Below are positions 1 to 13,029 of a DNA stretch of 64,000 nt, piece after piece (position 1 is the first letter of the stretch; every line of letters starts with the position of its first letter). A program made the position numbers and the translations under genes. The notes under the pieces are model-generated. The model made no database searches, was not told where the DNA came from, and worked only from the letters and a program-made list of their open reading frames with translations. The DNA comes from Thermothelomyces thermophilus ATCC 42464 (Eukaryota; Ascomycota; Sordariomycetes; Sordariales; Chaetomiaceae): positions 6,634,001-6,698,000 of the forward strand of contig NC_016472.1 in the NCBI RefSeq assembly GCF_000226095.1. The letters run 5' to 3'.

Positions 1-954
1 ATCGAAAGACCCGGACCTAATGTTCTATTCCTCTAGGAACAAATCGAATGGTACCGTAACGAAGTTTTCTGGCTTAACACGGAACTACGCAAACGGGACA
101 GGCGCTTAATTCGACTCGCCTAATAAAGCGATAGAATAAGGGACGAAATAAGGGAACTCTGACGTATTGTGGAAACTATCAAAGGAGAACAGCCTATGAC
201 ATACAATAGGCCTGATAGCTACACTAAGTACCTTGACGATCAGCAACTTAGTAACGATATATAGAACCTAGAATACCAGTTTATACGCGCAAACCGTGGA
301 AAAGACGAGCGTATGTAGGAAAGCTACTAGAAGAAACACTCCTATATTAGCACTAGAGTACCTACGGTCTACGTATAGTGGGAAGGATTTAGGAAAGAAT
401 TCCAATACCTCCTAGGCAACGCCACGTGACTATACCCTCGATATAAGGCACATACATAAGTGCCTTGGTTCTAGTGTATGGCGCACGAATGCCGATATCA
501 CTTCCGTGACAAATTCGAAAACAATCACTGGCCGACCTAATAGGAAAACAGGGACGGAGGCTTATGCCCTGTGGAATAGGTCTACGATATAGGAAACAGA
601 GCGGCCGAATTGCTCTAGAAGATCGAAGCCCGCGATCTAGAAAGCATTACAATAGTTCCAAGACAAGCCTAGCCTAGGCACTATAGAACAGGACAAGACA
701 TATAGGACTCGTGCTAGAGTAACGATTACCTCTATTACGCGGACGAAAAGAAATTGCAAATTCGGGAGCTTTAGATAAAGCTATAGTATGTACGATAGAA
801 AGCGGAACGGACCTAATAGTAGGAAGCTACAAGCACTTAATAGCTTACGGAAATGAGCACGATCGACGAAGCTGCTATTAGCCGAACAACCGAAGAGGTT
901 AGCACTGACCTAGGAAACGGGTCAGGGCCCTTCGAGGGGCCCGGAAACTATTAA
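1..954 (+). pseudogene. gag 3' part of G1, RIP-broken
   Basis: The last third of a gag gene, collinear with the G-int gag C-terminal extension downstream of its zinc knuckle. The frame ends at the TAA at 952-954, as in G-int. Numerous in-frame stops at former CAG and TGG codons make it non-coding. The frameshift heptamer region before the stop is altered by one transition (first G of GGGAAAC is now A), while the GC hairpin sequence behind it is unchanged. Confidence 0.85.
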
Positions 955-959
955 CGCCC

Positions 960-3900
960 GCGTAGCGGCAAGTAGTAGCACAATACAGGAGGAACTAGCG
1001 TAAGAGACCACTATATCGAGACCTCCTGGTAGAAATATAGGAAATCGCTGCAATCTTTGGACGACGGCGGCAAGACAAGCGATTATAGATAACAGCACAA
1101 TGGAAACAGCACGAAATGCTTGTACTAGTAGATAGTGGAGCAGAGATAAATCTGATTTCGCCGACGCTTATAAATTAGCTACGGATACCCTAGAGAATGA
1201 AGCGGAAGCATGGCATAGTCAAAGGGCCATTTCCGACGTAATAGATATATAGGGAGACCGAACTAATCGATATCACTATGGCAGGAAAGACTATAGTAGT
1301 CGTATTTAGCATTATAGACATGGGTAACGACAAAGACATAATATTAGGGTTACTATGGCATGAGGATTACGACCCGGATATTAGCTAGAAGAATGGTAGC
1401 TACCTACGACCCCGAACGGAGTCGTATTCGACTAGCGAGATAGGGAGTATACAAGGATCGCGAGCGGACGATGCTCAAGGAAAGGCATGTCCTACGGATC
1501 TACTACAAGAGACGGACAGTGGCAGACAGACTACTACAGACTCTAGAAGAGGCAGTATAACGACATCGATATCGCGATAGGAGGAACGAGCTAAATCGCC
1601 GATAGCTATTCTCTCCGTCGACGAATACAGAGCACTGTAATTAGAGTAGTAGGTTGAGACAGGAGAAATCGCCAGCATCGCCATAGACGGAACCAAGTTC
1701 GTATACTATTAGAAAACCAAGAGATAAGACAAGACTAGGGAAGTACCAAAGGAATACAAAGGACACCTAGCATTCGAACCGAAATATCTAGAAGGACTAC
1801 CAGAACACGGCCCATAGGATCACGAGATCAAGCTTAAGGAAGGAGCACGATTGAAGTTCTTTAAGATTTACTATACAAGCTAAACACAGAACGAAGAACT
1901 TAAGTAATATTTGGAGGAGAACCTTCAAAGAGGACATATCTACCTGTTGACATCGCTAGCAGGCTACCTAATCCTATTTGTGCCAAAGAAAGACGGAAAG
2001 CTACGGTTATATGTCGACTATCGGTAACTCAACGAACAGACCGTGAAAAACCGATACCCGTTACCACTGATCTCACGGCTCCGAGATTAGTTGGTAGGAG
2101 CCTAATATTTTACACGTCTTGACTTGCCATCGGCCTACAACCATATACGGATCAAAGAAGGCGACGAGTGGAAAACGGCCTTTAGGACACCCTATGGCCA
2201 CTATAAGTACCTTGTTATGCCATTCGGACTTACAAACACGCCAGCAACGTTCTAAGCCCTAATTGATCAAGCTATCCGACCCTTTCTCGACAAATTTACG
2301 GTATATTATCTCGACGACATACTTATCTTCTCCAAGACAATAGACGAACACCAGAAGTACGTGGAAGTAGTGCTAGACGCGCTATACGTGTATAAGCTAT
2401 CAGTTAACAAGGAAAAGAGCGAATTCCACGTCAGGAAAACGGTGTTTCTAGGATACGAAATATCCCCCGGACAAATTCGGATAGAACCTTCAAAGGTTAA
2501 AGCCATCAAGAATTAGCTACGACCGACGTCAGTTATAGAAGTACGAAGCTTTATCAGATTTACGAACTTCTACCGAATGTTCATTAGGAACTTTAGAGCG
2601 ATCACACGACCTTTGCACGAACTTACCAAGAAGAACGCTAAATTCCAATAGGAAGAGCAACACGAGCAAGCACTTACGTAGATCCATAACGCCATTACTA
2701 AAGATCTAGTACTAGTACTGCTAGACCCTAAGAAGCTATTCAAGGTAGAAACGGACGCTTTAGACTACACTATCAGAGGACAATTGGGACAACGAGACGA
2801 ACAAGGGAAGCTATATCCTATAGCCTTCTTTTCAAAGAAGCTCGACGGACCACGTCTTAATTATCTAATTTACAATAAGGAACTACTTACGATTGTCGAA
2901 GCTTTCAAGGAATGGCGACTATACCTTAGTAGTACGATTAAACCAATACAAGTATATACAGATCACAAGAATTTACGATACTTTACGATAACAAAGGAAC
3001 TTAACGGACGACAAATACGATAGGCAGAATTCCTCGTAGAATTTAACTTCGAGATCCGCTATAAGAAAGGTAAAGAAAACGTACAAGCGGACATTTTAAG
3101 TCGACGAACGGATCACATGAAAGGACAAATAGAAATAATACCACCGTTGTTTAAGGAACGAACAGACAGAACGCTACATCACGAAACGCAGACACCCGTA
3201 GAAGATGACCCACTTGATTCGTTCCTCGAATGCTACGTAATCTTTCGAGAGGAAAGGATTAACGAGGTATAGTATTAAGCAGCACCCGGACTAGTGGTAC
3301 CTGACGGAGTAGAAGAGAAAGATAGGAAACTCTAGTACCGAGGCAAAGCGTATATCTACGATAAAGACTAACAGCTGTAGATGATTCGAGAACTCCACGA
3401 GTCGAAACTTGGAGGACACAAAGGAGTCATGAAGACTGTCGCACAAGTCAAGAGACACTACGACTTTCCATAGTTAATGGCACAGGTCAAGGAAGTTATA
3501 TAAAGCTGCGACATCTACAACCGAAGCAAAATGGCACGACATAAGCTATATAGGCTACTTTAGCCACTACCAATAGCTGACAAACTATAGAGTTTAGTTA
3601 CGATAGACTTCATTACGAAGCTGCTAGAATCTAAGGATATAGCTATAGGAGTGACCTATAACAGTATTCTTACTATAGTAGATCGCCTGACTAAGTAGGT
3701 ATATTTCTTTCCCTATAAGGAGTCCTAGACAGTGGAACAGTTAGCAGACGTGATCTATTGGCAAGTTGCATCAGTGCATGCTTAGCCGTAAGAATGGATC
3801 ACTAACAGAGACACCAAGTTTATATCGAAGTTCTAGCAAGCGTTAATACAACGATTAGGCGTTAATAGCAAGCTATTAACGGCATATCACCTACAGACTG

Positions 3901-4694
3901 ACAGACAAACGGAGCGACTAAACCAAGTTGTCAAGCAGTATCTCCATTCTTATGTCAACTACTAGCAAGACGACTAGGTTATACTATTACCAACAGTATA
4001 ACTTGCCTATAACACGACGCCGACAGAAACGACCAAAGTCACACCGTTCTTCACGAACTACGGATATGAAGCAGACCTTAGGCAAGGACTAGAGGTCATA
4101 GTGCCAAGAGCAGCAGTCAAAGCAGAACAGATATACGTACTATACGAGAAGCTTAAGAAGGAACTCGAGTTTGTTAGAACCAGAATGAAGAACTACTACG
4201 ACAAATATAGGCTTAAGGGACCTCGCCTAGAGAGGGGAGACAAAGTCTACCTGATTACACGAAACCTGCAAACCAAACGACTAAGCACGAAGCTAGACTT
4301 TAAGAAGGTCAGACCCTTCGTTATCAAAGAACGAATTTCGACATCTAACTACCAACTATCGTTACCGTCATCTATACGACTACGGACGGATGTTTTCTAT
4401 ATTTCGCTCCTCGAACCAGCACCGAAAAACGCCAAGGTTGCCACGCACATCGAAGCAGAAGATAAGGAAGAAGAATAGGACGTCGAAGAAATTCTGGATT
4501 CATATATCATTAACAGAGAACTGTAGTATCTGGTCAAATGGCTCGATTTCGGACTAGAAGACAACTCATAGGAACCCGTCAAGAACCTGAATTGCCCTGA
4601 GAAACTGGAGCAGTTCCACCAGCAGAATCCTGACCGGCCACAAGAACCGGCTCCAAAGCCCATTCCCCAACAGAAAAAGAGGGGAACCTGCTAG
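960..4694 (+). pseudogene. pol of G1 (PR-RT-RH-IN-chromodomain), RIP-broken
   Basis: Collinear over its length with the G-int pol: protease, reverse transcriptase, RNase H, integrase and chromodomain regions can all be traced. Short stretches remain readable, such as an RNase H piece at 2784-3023 and the integrase C-terminus at 4101-4478. Stops at former Gln and Trp codons interrupt every domain. The frame spans 3735 nt against 3744 in G-int. The tail after the chromodomain differs from G-int and ends in Lys/Pro-rich codons and TAG at 4692-4694. This tail is shared with the 3' part of G3, so it belongs to the type B version of the element. Confidence 0.85.
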
Positions 4695-5256
4695 AATTAG
4701 GACTAGGATCTAACCCGATCGACTCCCAATCAAGCACGTCAAAAGTATCTAACGCCTAAGCCTGACCTATGAGGGTCTATGTCTCCGACATCGGCGGAGG
4801 AGTATCTGGTTCTTCCTCTTCTTCCAGACGAGCTACGCCACGACGAAAAACTTCGGTACCACGATCGTACAGGGATTACTATAAACGACGTAATCGACTC
4901 AAACGGCTTAGCGTCTGAGCAAGTAGCGCCTCGGTCTTAGCAATCTCTTTCGAAACCTTCTCCTGCTCTGACAAATTCGAAAGGACTAAGAGAGTCAGCA
5001 ACCTAGGACTATAAAGGGAAATAATAAGGAACCTACGGGCATCTGTAACGTTCGGACCACTGCACTTCTTGCCCATGCGAACACAGTTTTGACACTTGTT
5101 TAAACCCTCTATCATTACATAACGCTTTCGCGGCTTCGTATTCTAACAACGCTTGTAAGGCATAGCGACCTCATAACCCTCTCGCTCAATCTTAATCGTA
5201 ATAGCATGTCGTTCGCGTTTGAGATCGCGACGATTCCTAGGAACACGATTAGCTAT
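4579..5256 (-). pseudogene. type B antisense gene remnant (Cys-rich + coiled coil), RIP-broken
   Basis: Read on the minus strand from a RIP-altered start (ATA for ATG, 5256-5254) to a TGA at 4579-4581. The N-terminal part is basic and carries a cysteine motif of the form C-x2-C-x6-C (CQNCVRMGKKC), with an upstream Cys and a Tyr that looks like a RIPped Cys. A possible 51-nt intron (GTAGGT...TTAG) follows, then a coiled-coil segment rich in Glu, Lys and Leu. The C-terminus (QDSAGGTAPVSQG) closely matches that of the antisense protein of G-int. Its last 116 nt overlap the end of pol. It is homologous to, but clearly diverged from, the type A version. Confidence 0.6.
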
Positions 5257-5372
5257 GGCGAAAGGAAGTTAGCGGAAGAAGGACGTTACCTACTAGAAAA
5301 AGGGGGTGTTAGTAGTATTTAAAACAAGTCATAAGAAGCTTTCAAGTCAAAAGCCCTAAAGAGGGGGTATCG

Positions 5373-5824
5373 TGTCACGAGCCAACCATATACCGCGACC
5401 CAGTGGGGCACAGAAGGCTAAATGAGCCACCAATCAAGAAGGGTACGAAGCAAGGCTGACACAAGATCGCTAGGGAGCGCGGGCTACCACGGGCGAACAA
5501 TTGCCAAAAGGGAAAGATAGTAGAGGATAGCTAGCTACCAAAGGCAATCCAAGGACAGGATAGAAGGGGACTATAAGCGATCGACAGAAGTATATATACA
5601 TGTAAACAGTCACTTGTTATAGTGGACTCTGGGAGTTCACCAGTGGTAACAATCACAATCACAGTACTCATACCAAGCATTGCTGTTTACTGTGAGAGAT
5701 AACTCTAAGTGTTGTTGTGAACCCTTTGGCTTTACCGAATCCCTCAGACGACCTGCCTGCTTGTCCTGCTTCACCTACCTCCGTCTGGACCCTTTTAGAA
5801 GAAGTCTGAGTTAGGTTCGTCACA
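5373..5824 (+). repeat. LTR type B, 3' LTR of G1
   Basis: A 452-bp LTR starting TGTCACGAGCC and ending TTCGTCACA, preceded by a purine tract (AAAGAGGGGG). Its U3 differs from that of G-int (type A), but from the TATA-like stretch (about 5590) to the 3' end it is nearly the same, including the AGTGGTAACAA motif used for self-priming. Confidence 0.85.
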
Positions 5825-5889
5825 CTTATCTCGCTCAATCTACCTTTGTCTAAACCCTTTTAGAAAAAATCTAATTTAGGTTCGTTATA
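5825..5889 (+). repeat. last 65 bp of the G2 5' LTR
   Basis: After the G1 LTR ends at 5824, the sequence resumes inside another LTR 3' end (CTTAT, then CTCGCTCAATC, down to TTCGTTATA) and runs into the G2 leader. CTTAT is the expected right-hand target duplication of G1. The left copy would lie outside the window. Confidence 0.75.
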
Positions 5890-5916
5890 CGTTATTACTA
5901 CTCCCTTTGTTCTGTT

Positions 5917-8178
5917 ATGGTTTAGAACGGAGGTAACTTCGACCTTGACATCGATATAGCTACTAACGTTACAGCCAAATAGCTGCTTACCTAGCTTAGT
6001 CAACTCTATTAGCGAATCTAGAAGTTAGACTAGAGAGATAAGGCTGCTTAAGCTCGAATCAAGGAACTCGAGAATGGCGAAAAGCACTTATAGAAGTTAG
6101 TTAACAAGGCCTATACTAAAATCAAGGCACTTAAGATTGCCAAAGCGAGCCGTATTAAGATCGAACTACCTAGTAAATATAGAGGAACTAAGGAAGATTT
6201 TATAGGATTCCTAATAAACCTTTGATCTTACTTCTGGCTTAATAGTAATAAGTTTCTAGATAATAAAGCTAAAGTTCTCTATATAGCTATAAGACTAGAG
6301 GGTAAGGTACTTAGATAGTTTAAGCCTATATAGAACGACTACCTTATTAAGGAAGATGAAGACGACTAAGATATATTTATATAGGTAGTCTTTCAATCTT
6401 ATAACCGTTTTGAAGAAGAGCTTTAGAAGGTTTTTAGCGATAAAGATAAGAAGATTTATATATAAGAAAGACTTACTAATCTCTAATAGACTAAGTTAAT
6501 AGCCTCCTATATTATATAGTTTAGATAGGATATACTTAAGTCTTAGCTTAATAATAAGGTATTGATATAACTATTCTATAATAGCTTAAAGAAAAAGGTT
6601 AAAGATAAGCTATATAAATATAATTGGTCTAAGACTCTGGATAAATATATTATATAGGTTATTAGAATCGATATTTGACTCTATATATAAGAGTAATGGA
6701 AACAAGGCCAAATAAATAGAATTATAGTTAAGGCTAACGATAAAAAAAAGCAAGCATATATTAGTACCTCGTATAGGACGTACTCTAGAGCTATAGATAT
6801 AGATATAGCGTAGAAGCAAGACTAGAAGAAGACGACTAAAGATAAGTCTAATGTTATCTACTATAACTATGGAAAGAAAGGGCACTATAAGTAAGAATAT
6901 TAAAGCCTAAAGAAAGAATAGAAGATAGTCCCTAGAAAGAAAATTATAGTTATCGACAAAACCACTAAGGACGTCATCGAAGTAGTAGCTATAAGCTACA
7001 AAGATAGGGGCAATGATATAGATAGTCTTAGATACGACGGTAACGGTAAAGACGAATAAGCACTATACTCCGAACTAGTCACTATAGACCTAGAGATAGG
7101 TCTTGCCGAATGGGATATGGCAGGAGAATATATACTACCAATTTCGATTCTCCTAGCCTTAAGGTAATAAGGTTTTATAGTTATATAGAGGTAGGACAGA
7201 TCGTAGACAACCGATACCTAAGGAATCGAAAGACCTAGACCTAATGTTCTATTCCTCCAGGAACAAATCGAATAGTACTATAATGAAGTTTTCCGACTTA
7301 ACATAGAACTATATAAATAGGATAGGCGCTTGACTCGACTTACTTAGTAGAGCGATAAGATAAAGAACGAAACAAGAGAACTTTAATATATTATAGAAAC
7401 TATCAAAGGAAAACAGCCTATAATATATAATAGGCCCGATAGCTATGCCGAGTACCTTAATAACTAGTAACTTAGTAACGACGTATAGAACCTAAAATAC
7501 CAGTTTACACGTACAAACCGCGGAAAAGATAGGCGTATATAGGAAAGCTACTAGAAGAAACACTCTTACTTTAGCATTAGAGTACCTATAGTCTATATAT
7601 AATAGGAAGGATTCGGGAAAGAATTCTAATACCTCCTAGGCAACGCTATACGATTATACCCTTGATACAAGGCATATATATAAGTGCCCTAGTTCTAGTA
7701 TATAGCATATAGATGCCAATACCACTTCCGCGACAAATTCGAAAATAATCACTAGCTGACCCGACAAGAAAATGAGGACAGAAGCTTATACCCTATAGAA
7801 TAGGTCTATAATATAGGAAACAGAGCGGCCGAATTGCTCTAGAAGATCGAAGCCTATAATCTAGAAGGCATTACGATAGTTCTAAGACAAGCCTAGCCTA
7901 GGTACTACGGAATAGGACGAGATATATAGGACTCGTACTAGAGTAACGATTGCCTCTATTACGTAGACAAAAAGAAATTATAAATTCGGGAGCTTTAGAT
8001 AAAGCTATAGTACGTATAACGGAAAGTAGAACGAACTTAATGGTGAAAAGCTATAAGTACTTAATGGCTTATGGAAATAAGCACAATCGACGAAGCTGCT
8101 ATTAGCTAAATAACTAAAGAGGTTAGCACTAACCTAGGAAATAGGTTAGGGCCCTTTAAGGGGCCTGGAAACTATTAA
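5917..8178 (+). pseudogene. gag of G2, RIP-broken
   Basis: Starts at an ATG in the same context as G-int gag and ends at TAA (8176-8178). The frame is exactly 2262 nt, as in G-int, so there are essentially substitutions only. The CCHC region around 6860-6900 has lost codons to TAA and TAT. The C-terminal extension is present over its full length. Confidence 0.85.
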
Positions 8179-8183
8179 CGCCT

Positions 8184-11100
8184 ATATAGCGGCAGGTAGT
8201 AGTATAGTATAGGAGGAACTAGCATAAGAGACCACTATATCGAGACCTCCTAGCAGAAACATAGGAAATCGCCGTAATCTTTAGATGACGGCAGTAAGAT
8301 AAGCGACTATAGATAATAGCATAATAGAAATAGCACGAAATGCTTATACTAGTAGATAGTAAAGTAAAGATAAACCTAATTTCGCTAATACTTGTAAATT
8401 AGCTATAGATACCTTAGAGAATGAAGCGGAAGTATAGTATAGTCAAAGGGCCATTTTTGATATAATAGGTATATAGAGAGACCGAACTAATTAATATCAC
8501 TATAGTAAGGAAGACTATAGTAATTATATTTAGCATTATAAATATAGGCAACGACAAAGATATAATATTAGGGTTACTATAATATAAAGATTATGACCTA
8601 GACATTAGCTAGAAGAATAGTAACTACCTATAACCCTAAACGGAGTCGTATTTGACTAGCGAGATAGGGAGTACGTAAGGATCGCAAGCAGACGATACTT
8701 AGGGGAAGGTATATCCTATAGATCTACTATAAGAGACAGATAGTAGTAGGCAGACTACTATAGACTCTAGAAGAAGTAGTATAATAATACTAACGTTACG
8801 ATAGGAGGAACGAGCTAAACCGCCGATAGCTGTTCTCTCTATTGACGAATATAGAGCACTATAATTAGAGTAGTAGGTTGAGACAGAAGAAATTACTAGT
8901 ATCGCTATAGATAGAACTAAGTTCGTATACTATTAGAAAACCGAGAGATAAGATAAGACTAGGGAAGTACCGAAAGAATATAAAGGATACCTAGCATTTG
9001 AACTAAAGTATCTAGAAGGATTACTAGAACACGGCCTATAGGATTACAAGATTAAGCTCAAAGAAGGAGCATAACTAAAGTTCTTTAAGATTTACTATAC
9101 GAGCTAGATATAAAATAAAGAACTTAAGCGATATTTAGAGGACAACCTTCAAAGAGGATATATTTGCCTGTTGACATCGCTAGTAGGTTACCTAATCTTG
9201 TTTATGCCTAAAAAAGACAGAAAGCTACGGTTATATATCGACTATCGGTAACTTAACGAATAGACCATGAAAAACCGATACCTATTACTACTAATCTTAT
9301 AGCTCCGAGATTAATTAGCAGGAGCCTAATATTTCACGTGTCTTGACTTGCTATCGGCCTATAACTATATATAGATTAAAGAAGGCGATAAGTAGAAAAC
9401 AGCCTTTAGGATACCCTATAGCTATTACAAGTACCTCGTTATGCTATTCGGACTTATAAACACGCTAGTAACGTTCTAAGCCCTAATTAATTAAGCTATC
9501 CAACCCTTTCTCAATAAATTTACGGTATATTATCTTGACGACATACTTATCTTCTCTAAGATAATAAACGAATACTAGAAGTATATAAAAGCAGTGCTAG
9601 ATGTGCCATACGCGTATAAACTATTAGTTAATAAGAAAAAGAGCAAATTCTATATTAGGAAAACGGTATTTTTAGAATACGAGATATCCCTAGGACAAAT
9701 CTAGATAGAACCTTTAAAGGTTAAAGCTATCAAGAATTGGCTACGACCTATGTTAGTTACGGAAGTACGAAGCTTTATTAGATTTGTAAACTTCTACCAG
9801 ATATTTATTAGAAATTTCGGAGCGATTATATAACCTTTATACAAACTTACTAGGAAGAACGTTAAATTCTAATAGAAAGAATAGTATAAGCAAGCATTTA
9901 CATAGATCCGTAATACTATTACTAAAGATCCAGTACTAGTATTACCAAATCCTAAGAAGCTATTTAAGGTAGAAACGGACGCTTTAGACTATGCTATCGG
10001 AGGATAATTAGAATAACGAGACGAACAAGGAAAGCTATATCCTGTAGCCTTCTTTTTAAAGAAGCTTAATAGACTATATCTTAATTATTCGATCTATGAC
10101 AAGGAACTACTTGCGATTGTCAAAGCTTTCAAGGAATGGCGACTATACCTTAGTAGTACGATTAAACCGGTATAAGTATATACAGATTATAAGAATTTGC
10201 GATACTTTACGACGATAAAAGAGCTTAATAGACGACAAATACGATAGGTAGAATTCCTTACGGAATTTAACTTTAAGATCTGCTATAAGAAAGGCAAAGA
10301 GAATATATAAGCAGACATCTTAAGCCGACGAACGGATTATACAGAAGGATAAACGGAAATAACATTACTATTATTTAAGGAACGAATAGATAAAATACTA
10401 TATTACGAAACGTAGATACCTATAGAAGATAATCTACTTAACTCGTTTCTAGAATACTATACAATCTTTTAAGAAGAAAGAATTAACGAGGTATAATATT
10501 AAGTAGCACCTAGACCACTAGTACCTAATGGAGTAGAAGAAAGAGATAGGAAACTCTAGTATCGAGGCAAAGTATATATCTACGATGGGGATTAACAGCT
10601 ACAAATGATTCGAGAACTCTATAAGTCGAAACTCGGAGGATATAAAGGAGTTACAAAGACTATCGTATAAGTTAGAAAACACTATGACTTTCTATAGTTA
10701 ATAGTATAAGTTAAGGAAGTTATATAGAACTACGATATCTATAATCGAAGCAAAACGGTACGATATAAGCTATATAAGCTACTTTAGCTACTGCTAATAG
10801 CTAATAAACTATAGAGCTCGGTTATAATAGACTTTATTACAAAGCTACTAGAATCTAAGGATATAGCTATAGGAATAATCCATAATGGTATTCTTACTAT
10901 AGTAGATCGCCTAACTAAATAGGTATACTTCTTTCCCTATAAGGAGTCCTAGATAGCTAAATAGCTAGCAGACGTAATCTATCGGTAAGTTATATTAGTA
11001 TATACTTGGCCATAAGAATAGATTACTAATAGAGATACCAAGTTCGTATCGAAGTTCTAGCAAGCGTTAATATAACAATTAGGCATTAATAGCAAGCTAT

Positions 11101-11927
11101 TAACGGCATATCACCCGCAGACTAACAGACAAACGGAGCGATTAAACCAAGTTATCGAGCAGTATCTCCGTTCTTACGTCAACTACTAGCAAGACAATTA
11201 GGTTATACTATTACCAACAGTATAACTTGCTTATAATATAACACTAATAGAAACGACCAAAGTTACACTATTCTTCGCGAACTACAGATATAAAGTAGAC
11301 CTTAGGCAAGGACTAGAGGTTATAGTGCTAAGAGCAGCGGTTAAAGCGGAACAAATGTACACACTATACGAGAAGCTTAAAAAGGAACTCGAGTTTATTA
11401 AGACTAGAATAAAGAACTACTACAATAAATATAGGCTTGAGGGACCTCGCTTAGAGAGGGGAGATAAAGTCTATCTAATCGTACGAAACTTATAAACCAA
11501 ACGACTAAGCACGAAGCTAGACTTTAAGAAGGTCGGACCCTTTATTATTAAAGAACGAATTTTAATATCTAATTACCAACTATTGTTACCGTCATCTATA
11601 TGACTACAGACAGATGTTTTTCATATTTCACTTCTCGAACTAGTACTAAAAAACGCTAAGGTCGCTATATATATCGAAGCAGAGGATAAAGAGGAAGAAT
11701 AGAACATTAAAAAGATTCTAGATTTACGTATTATTAATGGAGAACTATAGTACCTAGTTAAATAGCTTGATTTTAAACTAGAAGACAACTTATAGGAACT
11801 AGTTAAGAATTTAAACTGCCTTAAGAAACTAGAATAGTTCTACTAGCAGAACCTAGATCGACTAAAGGAAAACCTAGGATAGAACCAAAGATAACGCCCT
11901 AGTTAATAGCATCGATAGCATTATTAA
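8184..11927 (+). pseudogene. pol of G2, RIP-broken
   Basis: A 3744-nt frame collinear with G-int pol, from just after gag to TAA at 11925-11927. All five domains align by position but are interrupted by dozens of TAG/TAA codons. The tail is of type A. Confidence 0.85.
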
Positions 11928-12457
11928 TCTCTGACGAGGGTATAGTAGGCGCCTCTTACCGCTCTTGCCGCTTAACTGCCTCTAACTTATCTAAGGTCGA
12001 CAGACTACACGCTACCATATCAGCACCTTTCTTTACTAAAAACTTCTTCTACTAACGAAGATGCTAAAGCCATATAAGCTTTTTAGATAACTCGTACTAG
12101 GCTTCTTTTAGATAGTATTAGGATTTATCTATCTTAAGTTTAGTACGACATTTAGCATCCTTAATATAACGCTACTCCTAGAGAATATAATCTATTAAAA
12201 CGAACATTAGGAACTATACTTAAAAAAAAAAAAGGGGAGACAAGCTTATAGGAAGAAAGCAAGATGCTAGAGCTATCGTAAGAACGACCTTAACAAATAT
12301 AGGTCTTATAACGCTTTATATATGTGATCATTTTGCAGACAAGGCCTTATAATACGTACTAAGAGCAAAGTATAACGATAAAACCGTTCTTAGCAATGTT
12401 CTAAGCAAGGGAAGCATAGTAACGTATAGAATACGACTTCTATTTCTTTATCGGCAT
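11803..12457 (-). pseudogene. type A antisense gene remnant of G2
   Basis: Minus-strand relict aligned with the antisense gene of G-int, from the ATG region at 12457 to the stop overlapping the end of pol. The cysteine-encoding codons and the coiled-coil region are recognisable but RIPped. The A-run that lies in the intron of the G-int copy is about half as long here (near 12222). Confidence 0.6.
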
Positions 12458-12583
12458 TTTGTTAATATAGCGACTATAACTTAGAAATAGCAAGAATGTA
12501 GTACTTATAAGCGAAGAGTGTTAGTACTATTTAAAACGGCCTAAGAGGGCTTTTAGGTCGAAAGCCTTAAAGGAGGGGCGTCG

Positions 12584-13029
12584 TATTACAGATAAGTATA
12601 TAGACGGCCTAGCAGGCTATAGCTAGGACACGGGACATTCCGATAGCTAATCATTTGACAGACCAACTAGAAAATTATCACCGCCAAGACTAAGGTCTTT
12701 ACTAGTGATAATAATATATCACCGTCGATAATACGGAATTACAGAGTAAAAGGAGAAATAGCACTAGTGATAACTATTAAAGAGAGACAGACAATTATAT
12801 ATATATAGCTAGCTAGTCACTCGTTAGGTAGACTCTAGGAGTTTACTAGTGGTAATAATTATAATCACAGTACTTATACTAAGTATTGCTAATTACTATA
12901 AGAGATAACTCTAGTGTTGTTATAAACCCTTTGGCTTTACCGAATCCTTTAGACGACCTGCCTGCTTGTCCCGCTCAATCTACCTTCGTCTGAACTCTTT
13001 TAGAAGAAGTTTGAGTTGGGTTCGTCATA
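12584..13029 (+). repeat. LTR type A, 3' LTR of G2
   Basis: A 446-bp RIPped version of the G-int LTR, beginning TATTACAG (for TGTCACGA) and ending GTCATA. The purine tract AAAGGAGGGG lies just upstream. Confidence 0.85.

Larger units (their letters stand above)
1..5824 (+). mobile_element. Gypsy element G1 (RIP-degraded, left end outside window)
   Basis: This is the right part of a Ty3/gypsy chromovirus. The first base corresponds to about position 39330 of the intact element G-int, inside gag, and collinearity continues through pol, the antisense gene and a type B 3' LTR ending at 5824. Differences from G-int are overwhelmingly C-to-T and G-to-A, with many TAG/TAA stops where G-int has CAG, CAA or TGG. 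RIP is lighter here than in G2 or G3. The 3' LTR is followed directly by the end of another LTR, so G1 appears to have inserted into the 5' LTR of G2. Confidence 0.9.
5825..13029 (+). mobile_element. Gypsy element G2 (heavily RIPped; 5' LTR mostly outside window)
   Basis: Leader, gag (2262-nt frame), pol (3744-nt frame), antisense gene remnant and a type A 3' LTR are all present at the same spacing as in G-int. RIP is heavy, with almost no open frame left. The element ends at 13029 against the linker between integrase and RT of a copia element, so it probably inserted into that element; its left junction is not visible. Confidence 0.88.
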
